Positions 9,640-17,889 of a stretch of 64,000 bases of DNA are shown piece after piece (the stretch's first letter is position 1; each line of letters begins with the position of its first letter). The translations under genes and the position numbers were made by a program. The DNA comes from Psychroserpens damuponensis (lineage in GTDB: Bacteria; Bacteroidota; Bacteroidia; Flavobacteriales; Flavobacteriaceae), in the NCBI RefSeq assembly GCF_000826655.1, contig NZ_JXJO01000001.1, positions 124,001 to 188,000 of the forward strand, given 5' to 3'. The notes under the pieces are model-generated. The model had not been told where the DNA came from, ran no database searches, and worked only from the letters and a program-made list of their open reading frames with translations.

Positions 9640-9671
9640 AAAAGCGCCAGACTCAAGTTTGGCGCTTTTTT
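9640..9671 (+). terminator. Intrinsic terminator of the sigma/anti-sigma operon
   Basis: AAAGCGCCA (9641-9649) pairs with TGGCGCTTT (9660-9668) around a 10-nt loop and is followed by a run of T. It begins 24 nt after the anti-sigma stop. Confidence 0.9.
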
Positions 9672-9687
9672 ATTAAAAAACACGTAA

Positions 9688-9707
9688 AAATACGCATACA
9701 CGTATTT
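9688..9707. promoter_or_regulatory. Palindrome upstream of an unknown membrane gene
   Basis: AAATACG-CATACA-CGTATTT is a perfect 7-6-7 inverted repeat 48 nt upstream of the start at 9755. It is embedded in a segment (ACGTAAAAAT at 9682-9691 and CGGTTTTAT at 9708-9716) whose two parts recur in the same order at 15869-15878 and 15887-15895 near the DUF4331 operon. It is a candidate operator; function is not established. Confidence 0.45.
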
Positions 9708-9754
9708 CGGTTTTATCTTAGTTTTAGATACTAATAAAATTTAATTAAACTAAA

Positions 9755-10258
9755 ATGGCAGGCGAACAAACAATAGAAGTAAAACCCATCGCGATACAAA
9801 CCAAATGGGAACAAAGGGTACCATGGTATTTAACTATTGCTAGTAGTGTTGTTTTAATTGCCATAGCCTACTTTTTAACGAGTAACATTAATTGGTTCAA
9901 GGAAGAGGTGTTTCTAAACGATGCAGATCTAAATCTCGAATACAAAGTATATGCGTATCAAATGCATTTAAGTATGATTAAACGTTCTGTGGGACTTTTC
10001 TCTGGATTTGCACTTATGTTTCTTGGTATTGGTGTTGCTTTTTATTCTATAAAAAAACAAACCACGTTAAACTTAGAAGGTGCAGGAATTACAGCTAGTC
10101 TCGTTACAGCATCGCCAGGAATTATTGCCATGCTTCTAGGTACATTTCTCATAATTAGCACGATACAAAGTAAAGACGATTTTCCAAATTTTAGAGACTC
10201 AAATACATCAACGATAAAAATTAATGCTCCAGAAAATCCTCCTGGTAGAATAAACTAA
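9755..10258 (+). CDS. Unknown membrane protein with three predicted helices
   Basis: 167 residues, not recognised. Hydrophobic segments lie at about residues 25-43 (YLTIASSVVLIAIAYFL), 85-105 (SVGLFSGFALMFLGIGVAF) and 118-140 (LVTASPGIIAMLLGTFLI), with a polar N-terminus and a Pro/Asn-rich C-terminal tail (APENPPGRIN). No cofactor or catalytic motif is visible. It sits between a terminator and an exported protein gene that follows after 6 nt, so the two form a small operon. The palindrome in front suggests it is a regulated unit. Confidence 0.75.
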   Translation: MAGEQTIEVKPIAIQTKWEQRVPWYLTIASSVVLIAIAYFLTSNINWFKEEVFLNDADLNLEYKVYAYQMHLSMIKRSVGLFSGFALMFLGIGVAFYSIKKQTTLNLEGAGITASLVTASPGIIAMLLGTFLIISTIQSKDDFPNFRDSNTSTIKINAPENPPGRIN

Positions 10259-10264
10259 CTTTTC

Positions 10265-10762
10265 ATGAAATACACGTTTTTACTCATCAATTTACTTATA
10301 ACTACTATCACTTCTATACATGCTCAAGATATAACTCCAACTGAGATTAACAGTACTGGTCATGTCCTTTCTGAATTAACGGCAGATGCGATAAAAAATA
10401 ATGATTTTGAATCTGTATTAATTTTCACCAATACAATAGATAAATTAAAAGAAAAACTTAAAATAGACACCACATATACTAATTATTTTAATAACATAAA
10501 AATAAGAAACCCTCAGCTTAACAATGGCATTGTGATTTTTCTAAATAGTTCTCCACAATCATCTCCAGGATTCTCCAACAGAGTGGTAGCGCATTATATT
10601 GATTTACACAAAAGTGGCATTTCAACTACTGATTTGAATGAATATATATTGTTAAAAAAACTTCATAAAGGTGACATATCATCTCAAGAAATAAATGCTT
10701 CTCAAATTAATGACTTAAAAGATTTAAAGGCAGAGATAGAAGCTATTAAAATAGAACACTAG
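10265..10762 (+). CDS. Unknown exported protein
   Basis: 165 residues, not recognised. MKYTFLLINLLITTITSIHAQ is a clear Sec signal peptide with an AQ cleavage site, so the mature protein of about 145 residues is exported. It is rich in Asn, Lys and Ile and appears mostly helical (LKDLKAEIEAIKIEH at the end), with no cysteines and no recognisable motif. It follows the three-helix membrane protein by 6 nt and probably works with it. Confidence 0.75.
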   Translation: MKYTFLLINLLITTITSIHAQDITPTEINSTGHVLSELTADAIKNNDFESVLIFTNTIDKLKEKLKIDTTYTNYFNNIKIRNPQLNNGIVIFLNSSPQSSPGFSNRVVAHYIDLHKSGISTTDLNEYILLKKLHKGDISSQEINASQINDLKDLKAEIEAIKIEH

Positions 10763-10769
10763 TAAACAG

Positions 10770-10806
10770 GAAAGCACCTACTTAAAAACTTTAAGTAGAT
10801 GCTTTC
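10770..10806. terminator. Stem-loop between convergent genes
   Basis: GAAAGCA and CTACTTAA on the left pair with TTAAGTAG and TGCTTTC on the right, with one unpaired base on each arm. No clear T run follows on either strand, so termination here may be weak or the structure may act as an RNA 3' end stabiliser. Confidence 0.5.
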
Positions 10807-10924
10807 AACTAACAAAAAAACTCTAAACATACCATGTCTCCACATGGTAAACTTTAAAAACCAATCAATCAATTGTAATTGTTAGTCCTTATCAAATAAC
10901 CCCTTTGATAATTGATGAGTCTCT

Positions 10925-13159
10925 TTAAAACCTATAACTTATACTACCTTTAATAAAAAAGGGAGTTCCTGGTGTAAAATGTATTTCTTCAACAGACTGC
11001 GCTTCATTTTGTAAACGAGATTCTGTAGCAAATTGAGTTTCATTCCACTCTACATCAAACATATTTTCTACTATTACACCAAACGTTATGTTACTAAACG
11101 TGTAGTTAGCATTAAAATCGGTTACAAAATAGCCGTCTGCAACTAAGCTATTATCTTCATTTGCTGGTCTATCGTCTATATATCTATATCTAATTCCGCC
11201 AGAAAACCCATATAAATCGTTAACTGCTAATCCTCCTGCCATGGTAAAATCTGGTGCTAAAGGGATGTAATCTTCTCCATCTGCAGCGTCAAGACTTCTT
11301 GCTTTTGTATATGTAGCATCAGTATCTAAATACAACCAATCATTTAATTGATAACGCAACCCTAAATCTATTCCAAAACGTTCTGTTTTACCACTAGGTT
11401 CAACTATACCTGCATCACCTACATACACAAATTCTTGTTCTAAGAATAAATACCATAGCGCTGTGTTTACAACCAATTTTTTAGTTGGTTTCCAAATTTG
11501 TCCCAAATCTAAACCGTAAGCTCTTGGTAAAATATCTTCTCCTAAATTATTCACCACAACTCTGGTGTCGTTAGAATGAAAGCCAATTCCCGATTTTAGA
11601 AATAATTGTAAATTATCTTGAGCATTGTAAAAGAAATTTAACTTCGGACTAACAATAGTCTTTGTTTCAGACTGTAATGTATATTCAGTTTGTAACTTAT
11701 CATTGTACAAAAACTTGAAATAATCTAATCGTAAAGCTGGTGCAATTTTCAATTTACCAAATTCAAACTCTGCATTTACAAACGCATCTATATTAGTTTG
11801 ATTAATATCTCCTAATGAGATATTTTCTAAAGTAGTTCGTCTATTTAAAGTTCTTGACAGCTCCACATCATCAATAATATCATGACGAAAACCTAAACCT
11901 GCAGTCAAAGTAAACTCTGTATCTCCTAAAAAAGTGGTGTGCGTTAAAGCAGTATTAGCTCCAAAAATTTGACGATTTTCTTTTTGTTTTATTTGATCTC
12001 CATTTACTGGATCTTCTAGAAAAAATGTAAAGTTAGAGTATAATTCAAAAGCATAATGCGAGTAAAATGCGTTTGATTTTAACGATGTTCTATCTGAAAT
12101 GTGCTTACTAAACGCTACATTAAGATTGGTACGCTCTGTAGTTCCACCTTCAGTATCATCAATAGCTCCAAAACGAGTGATATTTCCATTATCAACTTCT
12201 CTTTGCGGAATTTGACCAGAAGCATCCCAACGACTCGTAAAATGAGACGCAGTTACTGTTAACTTATCATTTTCTGGTGAGAACATCACATATTTTCCAA
12301 AGATATTTAGACGGTTAAAATTTTGTGGAGATTCAAATGGTCCATCTGTTGCAATATATTCTGTAGCGATATACGCATTTTGGTTTTTTGTAGATTCTAA
12401 TAGATTAAACATTCCTAAGGTTCTTAGTGAATTAAAATCTCCAACCGACATTGATATTTGACTATCTTTCAAATAATCTCTTGTAGAGAAATCAACATAA
12501 CCTGCTGTATTAAAATCGCCTTGTTGTGCGTAATAAGGCCCTTTTCCGAAGTCAATTTTATTAACCGTTTCTGGTATTAAAAAGTGTAAATCGCTATACC
12601 CTTGGCCATGAGCATGCGACACCATATTTACTGGCATACCATCTACAGAAATTGAAACATCTGTTCCATGATCTATATCAAAACCTCTTAAAAATAGTTG
12701 CTCTGCTTTACCTCCTCCTGCATGTTGGCCAGTGATTAAACCTGGCACTTTACGCAAAACTTCTTGAGATGAATTTACTGGATTAGTATTAATATCCAAT
12801 CTAGAAATCGTGCTCAAAGCATTGAGTTCTTCAGTTATTGTCATTTCTTCCAATTGAAAGGCTTTTTCTTCTAATATTATTAGTAAGTTAGTTTCAAAAT
12901 TGTCTGGTTGTAATACCAATATTTTATTTTTGTAACCCAATAGACCTATTTTTATAGTATCTCCTATTGTATTATTCTCTAAGATGAACACTCCGTTTTC
13001 CGACGAGTGAGAGTGACTTTGAGAGTTTATATTATAAATGTATGCTGCCTCTAAAGGTTGATCAATACTATTTACAACTTGACCTTTTACTTTTTGAGCA
13101 TAGGCATTAGTTGACAATACTGCTACAAAAAGCAGTATAATTAGTTTATTAAAATTCAT
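10925..13159 (-). CDS. TonB-dependent outer-membrane receptor
   Basis: 744 residues. A signal peptide (MNFNKLIILLFVAVLSTNAYAQ) precedes a carboxypeptidase-regulatory-like domain (about 23-105, KVKGQVVNSIDQPLEAAYIY), then the plug (about 125-235, VLRKVPGLITGQHAGGG and FLRGFDIDHGTDVSISVDG) and a 22-strand-type barrel ending in GSISYRF with C-terminal phenylalanine. The His-rich stretches NSQSHSHSSENG and SHAHGQGYSDLHF might relate to a metal or metal-complex substrate, but the ligand cannot be named. It is the last gene of an operon after two DUF4331 proteins and a TPR lipoprotein, with 14 nt between it and the TPR gene. Confidence 0.93.
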   Translation of the reverse strand: MNFNKLIILLFVAVLSTNAYAQKVKGQVVNSIDQPLEAAYIYNINSQSHSHSSENGVFILENNTIGDTIKIGLLGYKNKILVLQPDNFETNLLIILEEKAFQLEEMTITEELNALSTISRLDINTNPVNSSQEVLRKVPGLITGQHAGGGKAEQLFLRGFDIDHGTDVSISVDGMPVNMVSHAHGQGYSDLHFLIPETVNKIDFGKGPYYAQQGDFNTAGYVDFSTRDYLKDSQISMSVGDFNSLRTLGMFNLLESTKNQNAYIATEYIATDGPFESPQNFNRLNIFGKYVMFSPENDKLTVTASHFTSRWDASGQIPQREVDNGNITRFGAIDDTEGGTTERTNLNVAFSKHISDRTSLKSNAFYSHYAFELYSNFTFFLEDPVNGDQIKQKENRQIFGANTALTHTTFLGDTEFTLTAGLGFRHDIIDDVELSRTLNRRTTLENISLGDINQTNIDAFVNAEFEFGKLKIAPALRLDYFKFLYNDKLQTEYTLQSETKTIVSPKLNFFYNAQDNLQLFLKSGIGFHSNDTRVVVNNLGEDILPRAYGLDLGQIWKPTKKLVVNTALWYLFLEQEFVYVGDAGIVEPSGKTERFGIDLGLRYQLNDWLYLDTDATYTKARSLDAADGEDYIPLAPDFTMAGGLAVNDLYGFSGGIRYRYIDDRPANEDNSLVADGYFVTDFNANYTFSNITFGVIVENMFDVEWNETQFATESRLQNEAQSVEEIHFTPGTPFFIKGSISYRF

Positions 13160-13173
13160 GATGTTAGGGCTTT

Positions 13174-14472
13174 TTAAAGTTGATTAATTTTATCTTTCAT
13201 TGTTGGTCCTAACTCATAAATACTTGCAAGCAACTCCTCTTTAAGTGGTTTAACTTCTTTAGTTTTCCCTGCCGCTTTATAAATTTGAGCGACATGATAT
13301 AATGTTGCTGGCTCATAGGTTTTACCAATAACATGTTGCTCCACAACATCTAATGCTGCCTCTAAGTTTCCGTTTTTAAAATAAGTCCATGCTAATAAGT
13401 CGTAAGATTGAGGTGTTGGTCTATTCTCAACTTCAGTTTTTGCGATTGCAATTGCATCTTCAAGTTGTACATTTTCATCTGTATACAGCAGTACGTTGTA
13501 TTTATTATACATGTCTCCATATGCTTTGTTTTGCATGGCAGTTTTGTATAATTCTAATTGCGCTTTGCGCATGGTTTCATCACCTTTATAATCTGCTATT
13601 TCAGATTTTAACAAATAATAATCTGGAGCTTTATACGTTTTGGTTACCGAATTTAAAATACGTAACGCTTCGTCAGGGTTTTTCTCGTGTGAATATACAA
13701 TCCATGCTATACCTTTTTTTGCATATGCATCATTAGGATCTAGTTCTAAAGCTTTTAGAAAGTGATTGTACGATTTTTTAATCTCTCCTGCATGACCATA
13801 AAAATCTGCAATATTGGTGTATGACCATTGTTTAAGGTTGTTTAAATTTGAAGATTCGGCAATTGCCATAGCCTTCTCCATATATTTAATTGCCGACTCT
13901 AAATCACCGTTGTGATCGCTCATTTTAGATAAACGAATGAGATAATCAAAATCACTAAAATTCTCGAAGCTATTAAGATAAGCCTGAGCTTTTTTGTAAT
14001 TACCTAATTCTAGGTGCACATCAAAAAGCATTTTTTGAGTTTCACTTAAGTTCTCTTTTAAAGCCTCTGCTTTTTCTAATAATTCTAGAGCCTCTTTAAA
14101 TCTATGTTGTGATATATAGTTGTAAGCTAAACTCTTTAAATAAGATGGGTTTTTATAAAGCGATCTTTTATTAACTATTAGTAATTCATCTTCGGCTTTT
14201 TTAAGATATTCAACCTCTCCAGTTGTAGTAAAATAAGCTGTGTATGTAGATGCCAATTTACTATGATAACCATATTGATTTGGCGTTTTTTCTAACTTTT
14301 CAGACCAAAAGATTTCATTTTGTTTAGCACGATCCAGAGTTTCATTTTCTGTCATTGCCAAATACGAATTATAATCGTTTGTATCTGTGATTTTTTGAGT
14401 GTTGTTGTTAGCGCAGTTTGTAAATAGAACTGCAGCTAATACTGTAATTATTATAGTGTATTTCGAGTTCAT
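13174..14472 (-). CDS. TPR lipoprotein
   Basis: 432 residues from the ATG at 14470-14472; nine extra N-terminal codons are possible upstream, but MNSKYTIIITVLAAVLFTNC is the natural lipoprotein signal with lipobox cysteine at residue 20. The mature protein consists of tetratricopeptide-like helical hairpins (for example LEKAEALKENLSETQ and FLKALELDPNDAYAKKG), suited to protein-protein contact in the periplasm. It lies between the DUF4331 genes and the TonB-dependent receptor on the same strand, so it may link substrate capture with the receptor (inference). Confidence 0.88.
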   Translation of the reverse strand: MNSKYTIIITVLAAVLFTNCANNNTQKITDTNDYNSYLAMTENETLDRAKQNEIFWSEKLEKTPNQYGYHSKLASTYTAYFTTTGEVEYLKKAEDELLIVNKRSLYKNPSYLKSLAYNYISQHRFKEALELLEKAEALKENLSETQKMLFDVHLELGNYKKAQAYLNSFENFSDFDYLIRLSKMSDHNGDLESAIKYMEKAMAIAESSNLNNLKQWSYTNIADFYGHAGEIKKSYNHFLKALELDPNDAYAKKGIAWIVYSHEKNPDEALRILNSVTKTYKAPDYYLLKSEIADYKGDETMRKAQLELYKTAMQNKAYGDMYNKYNVLLYTDENVQLEDAIAIAKTEVENRPTPQSYDLLAWTYFKNGNLEAALDVVEQHVIGKTYEPATLYHVAQIYKAAGKTKEVKPLKEELLASIYELGPTMKDKINQL

Positions 14473-14561
14473 GTTAGCGAGTTTTTGAGTGATTGTCAAG
14501 AGTTTTTTTTAAAATCCTGAAACAGGCTTATTTACAGCCCATTTCAGAATTAAAAATTGTA

Positions 14562-15110
14562 TTAGTGAGGTGTTGCTAAGTAAGGAAAAGACGTTAAAAA
14601 CGCTTTATCATTACTATCTACATTATCATCAGACAACCCTGGATTATCTGTTCCCATTGGGCCACCAAAGATTAATAACAACTCTGTTGAAATAACATCA
14701 TCTGCTAAAGCACGACCTGTTAATACATTTGTACCATCAAAAAACGTGGTTGTTCCTGTAAGAGAAACGGTCAATACATCGGTTGCTAAAGCTCCAGTAA
14801 ATGTTGGCGCATCCCAAGTTAATGCATTGGTTGTATAACCAGGATTTAAGGCTAATAATTTAGCTTCAAATTTAGATTGAAATGCTGCATTTTGATTAGA
14901 AGGTATCGTCGTATTAAACGCATCTTTATCTTCCATATCTACAAATACCGTGTTTATCGCAGGCCTACCCATTTGATCTTCTTGAGCGTAAGTTCCAGTA
15001 AAGTTTGGACCTGTTGGACCAGTTGGTGTATCGTCATCATCACTACAGTTGTAAGCTGAAAATGATACAAGCAAAGCTATTGCTGCTAATTTTATATTAT
15101 TGAATTTCAT
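14562..15110 (-). CDS. DUF4331 C-terminal half, separate lipoprotein
   Basis: 182 residues. The signal MKFNNIKLAAIALLVSFSAYNC has a lipobox-like cysteine at residue 22 followed by an Asp-rich SDDDDTPTGPTGP linker. The rest matches the second half of DUF4331 proteins: QMGRPAINTVFV, KDAFN, GRALADDVISTELLLIFGG and the terminal DSNDKAFLTSFPYLATPH. The first half is encoded by the gene directly upstream (56-nt gap), which has its own signal peptide, so this is a stable gene split and not a frameshift. Biochemical function of the family is unknown to me. Confidence 0.85.
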   Translation of the reverse strand: MKFNNIKLAAIALLVSFSAYNCSDDDDTPTGPTGPNFTGTYAQEDQMGRPAINTVFVDMEDKDAFNTTIPSNQNAAFQSKFEAKLLALNPGYTTNALTWDAPTFTGALATDVLTVSLTGTTTFFDGTNVLTGRALADDVISTELLLIFGGPMGTDNPGLSDDNVDSNDKAFLTSFPYLATPH

Positions 15111-15166
15111 GTGTTTTGTATTTTAAATTTAAAATTTTGTTTTCTTCGGAAATATGAAGATTCACC

Positions 15167-15820
15167 TTATTGTTTTCTTTTTGATTCTACCCAAATATTT
15201 ACTGAATCTCCAGATCCAACCATAGCTTTTGGTAATTCTACCACTATAGACATCACATTTGTTCCTGCAAAAGTATCTGTACCAGGATCTGAAAACATGG
15301 TTTCGTCACCAGCAATAATATCTCCATAACGGAAAAAATCCATAAAGAAAGGATCATCTCTAGGTCCAGCAAAAAAGCTCATCCCATTATTAGTTTCTAC
15401 AATAGCGTTAGCACCATAAGCCGTAATATCTACATCATTCATAGTTGCAGAACTTGATAAAATTGTACTATTTAAACCTGATTGCGAAGGTGCAATTGGT
15501 CCAAAGAAATACATTTTACCATCTCTTGGTGTTGCTTGAATAACTAAATCTGCTACTGCATCTAAATCGTTATCAATGTTAAACTCTATCAATACATTTT
15601 CGTCAAAGGCAGCAGCATCTGTATCTGCAGGACTAATTAATCCTTGTACGTTTGCAACAAATACGATATTGTTGTTGTCTTCACCTTGAAAGGCATAAAT
15701 GTCTGTGATATCACTTGTACCACCAGCAACTGCAGGAGCATCAATATGATCTGCTGCGATTGCAAAAAAGCCAGCAATAGTTAATACCGCAGCTCCAATT
15801 AAAATTTTTGATTTTTTCAT
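15167..15820 (-). CDS. DUF4331 N-terminal half, exported protein
   Basis: 217 residues. A Sec signal (MKKSKILIGAAVLTIAGFFAIA) is followed by the family hallmark ADHIDAPAVAGGTSDITDIY, then GPRDDPFFMDFFRYGD and NVMSIVVELPKAMVGSG. It stops after VNIWVESKRKQ, at the point where single-chain DUF4331 proteins continue into the domain encoded by the next gene. The first gene of the apparent four-gene operon; the two halves presumably assemble in the periplasm or at the outer membrane. The HIDAP segment could bind a metal, but no experimental basis is visible. Confidence 0.87.
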   Translation of the reverse strand: MKKSKILIGAAVLTIAGFFAIAADHIDAPAVAGGTSDITDIYAFQGEDNNNIVFVANVQGLISPADTDAAAFDENVLIEFNIDNDLDAVADLVIQATPRDGKMYFFGPIAPSQSGLNSTILSSSATMNDVDITAYGANAIVETNNGMSFFAGPRDDPFFMDFFRYGDIIAGDETMFSDPGTDTFAGTNVMSIVVELPKAMVGSGDSVNIWVESKRKQ

Positions 15821-16187
15821 AATACGTTGAGATTTTTGTTGTTTAATTATTAGTCTCTGGAAACACTTACGTAAAAATCACAGATACGGTTTTATATTTT
15901 TTTAGTACACCTAAATAAAATTTTAAAAACGACTCATTTTAGTCACTAATAATCGCGTTGTTTGAAGCGTATCCCAAAATAAATAATTATTAAAACTACG
16001 TAATCAAATATTAAATTTTAGGAATACTAGCGCTGAAAAACAGTGCTATGCCAAAGACATTTACCTCTAAAAAATCACTGATTAGAAGCCTTTTAAATGT
16101 TAGGTATAAATTAACTATCGTGTAGAAAAAAATTTAAGCATAAAACAAATAAAAAATTAACTTTGTGAGGTCTTTAAATTTAAACAC
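15821..16187. other. Divergent intergenic region with two promoters
   Basis: No protein-coding potential was seen. The left part carries the leader of the minus-strand DUF4331 operon and contains ACGTAAAAAT (15869-15878) and CGGTTTTAT (15887-15895), shared with the region upstream of 9755. The right end contains a TAACTTTG promoter element for the plus-strand LETM1-like gene. The middle is AT-rich without an obvious hairpin. Confidence 0.6.
16158..16165 (+). promoter_or_regulatory. Bacteroidota -7 promoter element
   Basis: TAACTTTG matches the TAnnTTTG consensus exactly and ends 22 nt before the ATG at 16188, a normal distance for the short leaders of this phylum. A clear TTG -33 element was not found. 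Confidence 0.55.
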
Positions 16188-17375
16188 ATGAACCCATCGA
16201 CTAGTGGTTGGATTGAAAAATTCTGTTCTCAAATTTCTAAAAACGGAATTCCTTTTGAAAACTACGCATCTCTATATGATCGCTTAAAAGACTTTGGGTT
16301 TATTTATGGTGTCAATGTTGCTGCTACAGAAAAGATTGAGCAAATTCACAGATACTCCGAAGATGAATTAGCCAAAGTAAACCTCATTACTGGCTTATAT
16401 CATATGTATTACTTTAAAAATAAAACGTTTACAGCCTCAGCTTTTATCAAAGACTTATTAGACTATTATAAAGCCTTAGAAGTTGCAGATTTATCACTTT
16501 GGGATAAGTTAGTAATTGGTAAAAGCGAAACCTCAATGCTAGAACGTTTAATTCATGATAGAATTCAAATAGACGACAATCTATTAACTAGAAATTTTAA
16601 TAAATCTATTACCAACTCTTTACTATTTGTAGATGTTCTTGCGTTTGATGCTTTTTTAAAGGATGATAAAGATCCAAAATCTTATGCAGCACATTTAGAA
16701 AGTATCATTGTAGGTACATTATACAAGTCTTTAAATTCTAAAAGTAAAATTACAGATTATGATAAGGAGATTATTAATATTATAGAATCTTCAGCGTCAT
16801 ATATGGACGATGATGATATAGATACCGAAGACCTGATCTATGATATAGATTATGATATCAATCTTCAGGAAAAAAAATATCTTTTAGATTTAATGTGTTT
16901 GTCTGTTTGGGATGATGAAATTTTAGAGCGTTCTGAGTATCAGTTTTTAAAACAACTTACTAAACGTATCGAAATGAAGCCTTCAGAAATACAGGATTCT
17001 ATTTTATCTGTAGCTCAATTTCATATTGACCACAAAAAGAAAGTTTTACTATTTCAGCAAAGTAATCCACTATCAAATTTTTACGAAAACTCGTCTCAAT
17101 TAGTAAACAAATTAATTAGACGTAATAGTAAACGATTGGTTAAGGAAATGCAGCAAAGTAAAGATTTGATGCTATTAATTTCCAAATCAACACACTCTGA
17201 TCTTAGTAAAGAAGAGCAAAAACGAATGCAAGCTCAATTATTAGATACGCTAAAAACCATACCGAGTTTAGCAATTTTTATGCTTCCTGGAGGTGCTATT
17301 TTATTACCAATATTTGCTAAATTAATACCCAATTTACTGCCATCTGCTTTTGATGATAATAGAATAGAAAAGTAA
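16188..17375 (+). CDS. LETM1-related biofilm-associated-type protein
   Basis: 395 residues. The N-terminal 230 residues are helical and not assignable. The middle (about 235-290, LLDLMCLSVWDDEILERSEY) is rich in acidic helices resembling TerB-like folds. The C-terminal LETM1-like segment contains LSKEEQKRMQAQLLDTLKTI, then the single hydrophobic helix SLAIFMLPGGAILLPIFAKL (about residues 364-383) and LIPNLLPSAF, a combination characteristic of Bacteroidota proteins named LETM1-related biofilm-associated protein. Role is inferred by name only; a membrane attachment through the C-terminal helix is likely. A J-domain gene follows after 64 nt. Confidence 0.75.
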   Translation: MNPSTSGWIEKFCSQISKNGIPFENYASLYDRLKDFGFIYGVNVAATEKIEQIHRYSEDELAKVNLITGLYHMYYFKNKTFTASAFIKDLLDYYKALEVADLSLWDKLVIGKSETSMLERLIHDRIQIDDNLLTRNFNKSITNSLLFVDVLAFDAFLKDDKDPKSYAAHLESIIVGTLYKSLNSKSKITDYDKEIINIIESSASYMDDDDIDTEDLIYDIDYDINLQEKKYLLDLMCLSVWDDEILERSEYQFLKQLTKRIEMKPSEIQDSILSVAQFHIDHKKKVLLFQQSNPLSNFYENSSQLVNKLIRRNSKRLVKEMQQSKDLMLLISKSTHSDLSKEEQKRMQAQLLDTLKTIPSLAIFMLPGGAILLPIFAKLIPNLLPSAFDDNRIEK

Positions 17376-17439
17376 TTTGCATGCTACTTTAGTAACAAAT
17401 GTAAACATGAACTTACTTATAGATTGAAAACCTAGTGCT

Positions 17440-17886
17440 ATGAATGTCACCAATTACTACAATATTTTTAAAATTGAAACCTCAGCAAATTTAGATGCTA
17501 TAAAGAAAGCATTTAGAAAAGAAATCGCAATATATCATCCAGATAACAACCCTACTGAAAACGCCAAAATTCATTTTGTATCACTTGTTGAAGGGTTTCA
17601 CATTTTATCAAATCCTGAAAGACGCAAGACATATGACACGTTGCTTTTTCCTGTTTCTTCGGAAAAAGATACACCTGCTCCTATTGAACCTATACATGAG
17701 TTTCAGTACAACGAATGGAAACAAGAATCACAAAAAAAAGCGGAAACTTATAGAGACTATTCTCTAGCTGAATTATTTGTGTCTGATCTATTCATTGAAG
17801 CTGGTATTGAGGGGTTATTTACTGTTGGTGGTGATTTGCTTGAAGGCTTAGGAGATTCTCTTGGTGATGTTCTCGATATTTTTTAA
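17440..17886 (+). CDS. Short J-domain protein
   Basis: 148 residues. Residues 1-67 are a J domain (NYYNIFKIETSANLDAIKKA) with the essential HPD at residues 33-35 and the helix IV end NPERRKTYD, so it should stimulate an Hsp70 partner. There is no Gly/Phe region or zinc domain, so it is not a general DnaJ. The C-terminal third is acidic, then hydrophobic and glycine-rich (FTVGGDLLEGLGDSLGDVLDIF), perhaps a membrane or client contact. It follows the LETM1-like gene and ends three bases from the convergent response regulator gene. Confidence 0.85.
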   Translation: MNVTNYYNIFKIETSANLDAIKKAFRKEIAIYHPDNNPTENAKIHFVSLVEGFHILSNPERRKTYDTLLFPVSSEKDTPAPIEPIHEFQYNEWKQESQKKAETYRDYSLAELFVSDLFIEAGIEGLFTVGGDLLEGLGDSLGDVLDIF

Positions 17887-17889
17887 TAC

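Noticed and set aside
14562-15820. Frameshift joining the two DUF4331 halves
   Set aside because: The second half has its own start, signal peptide and lipobox after a 56-nt gap, so they are separate genes.
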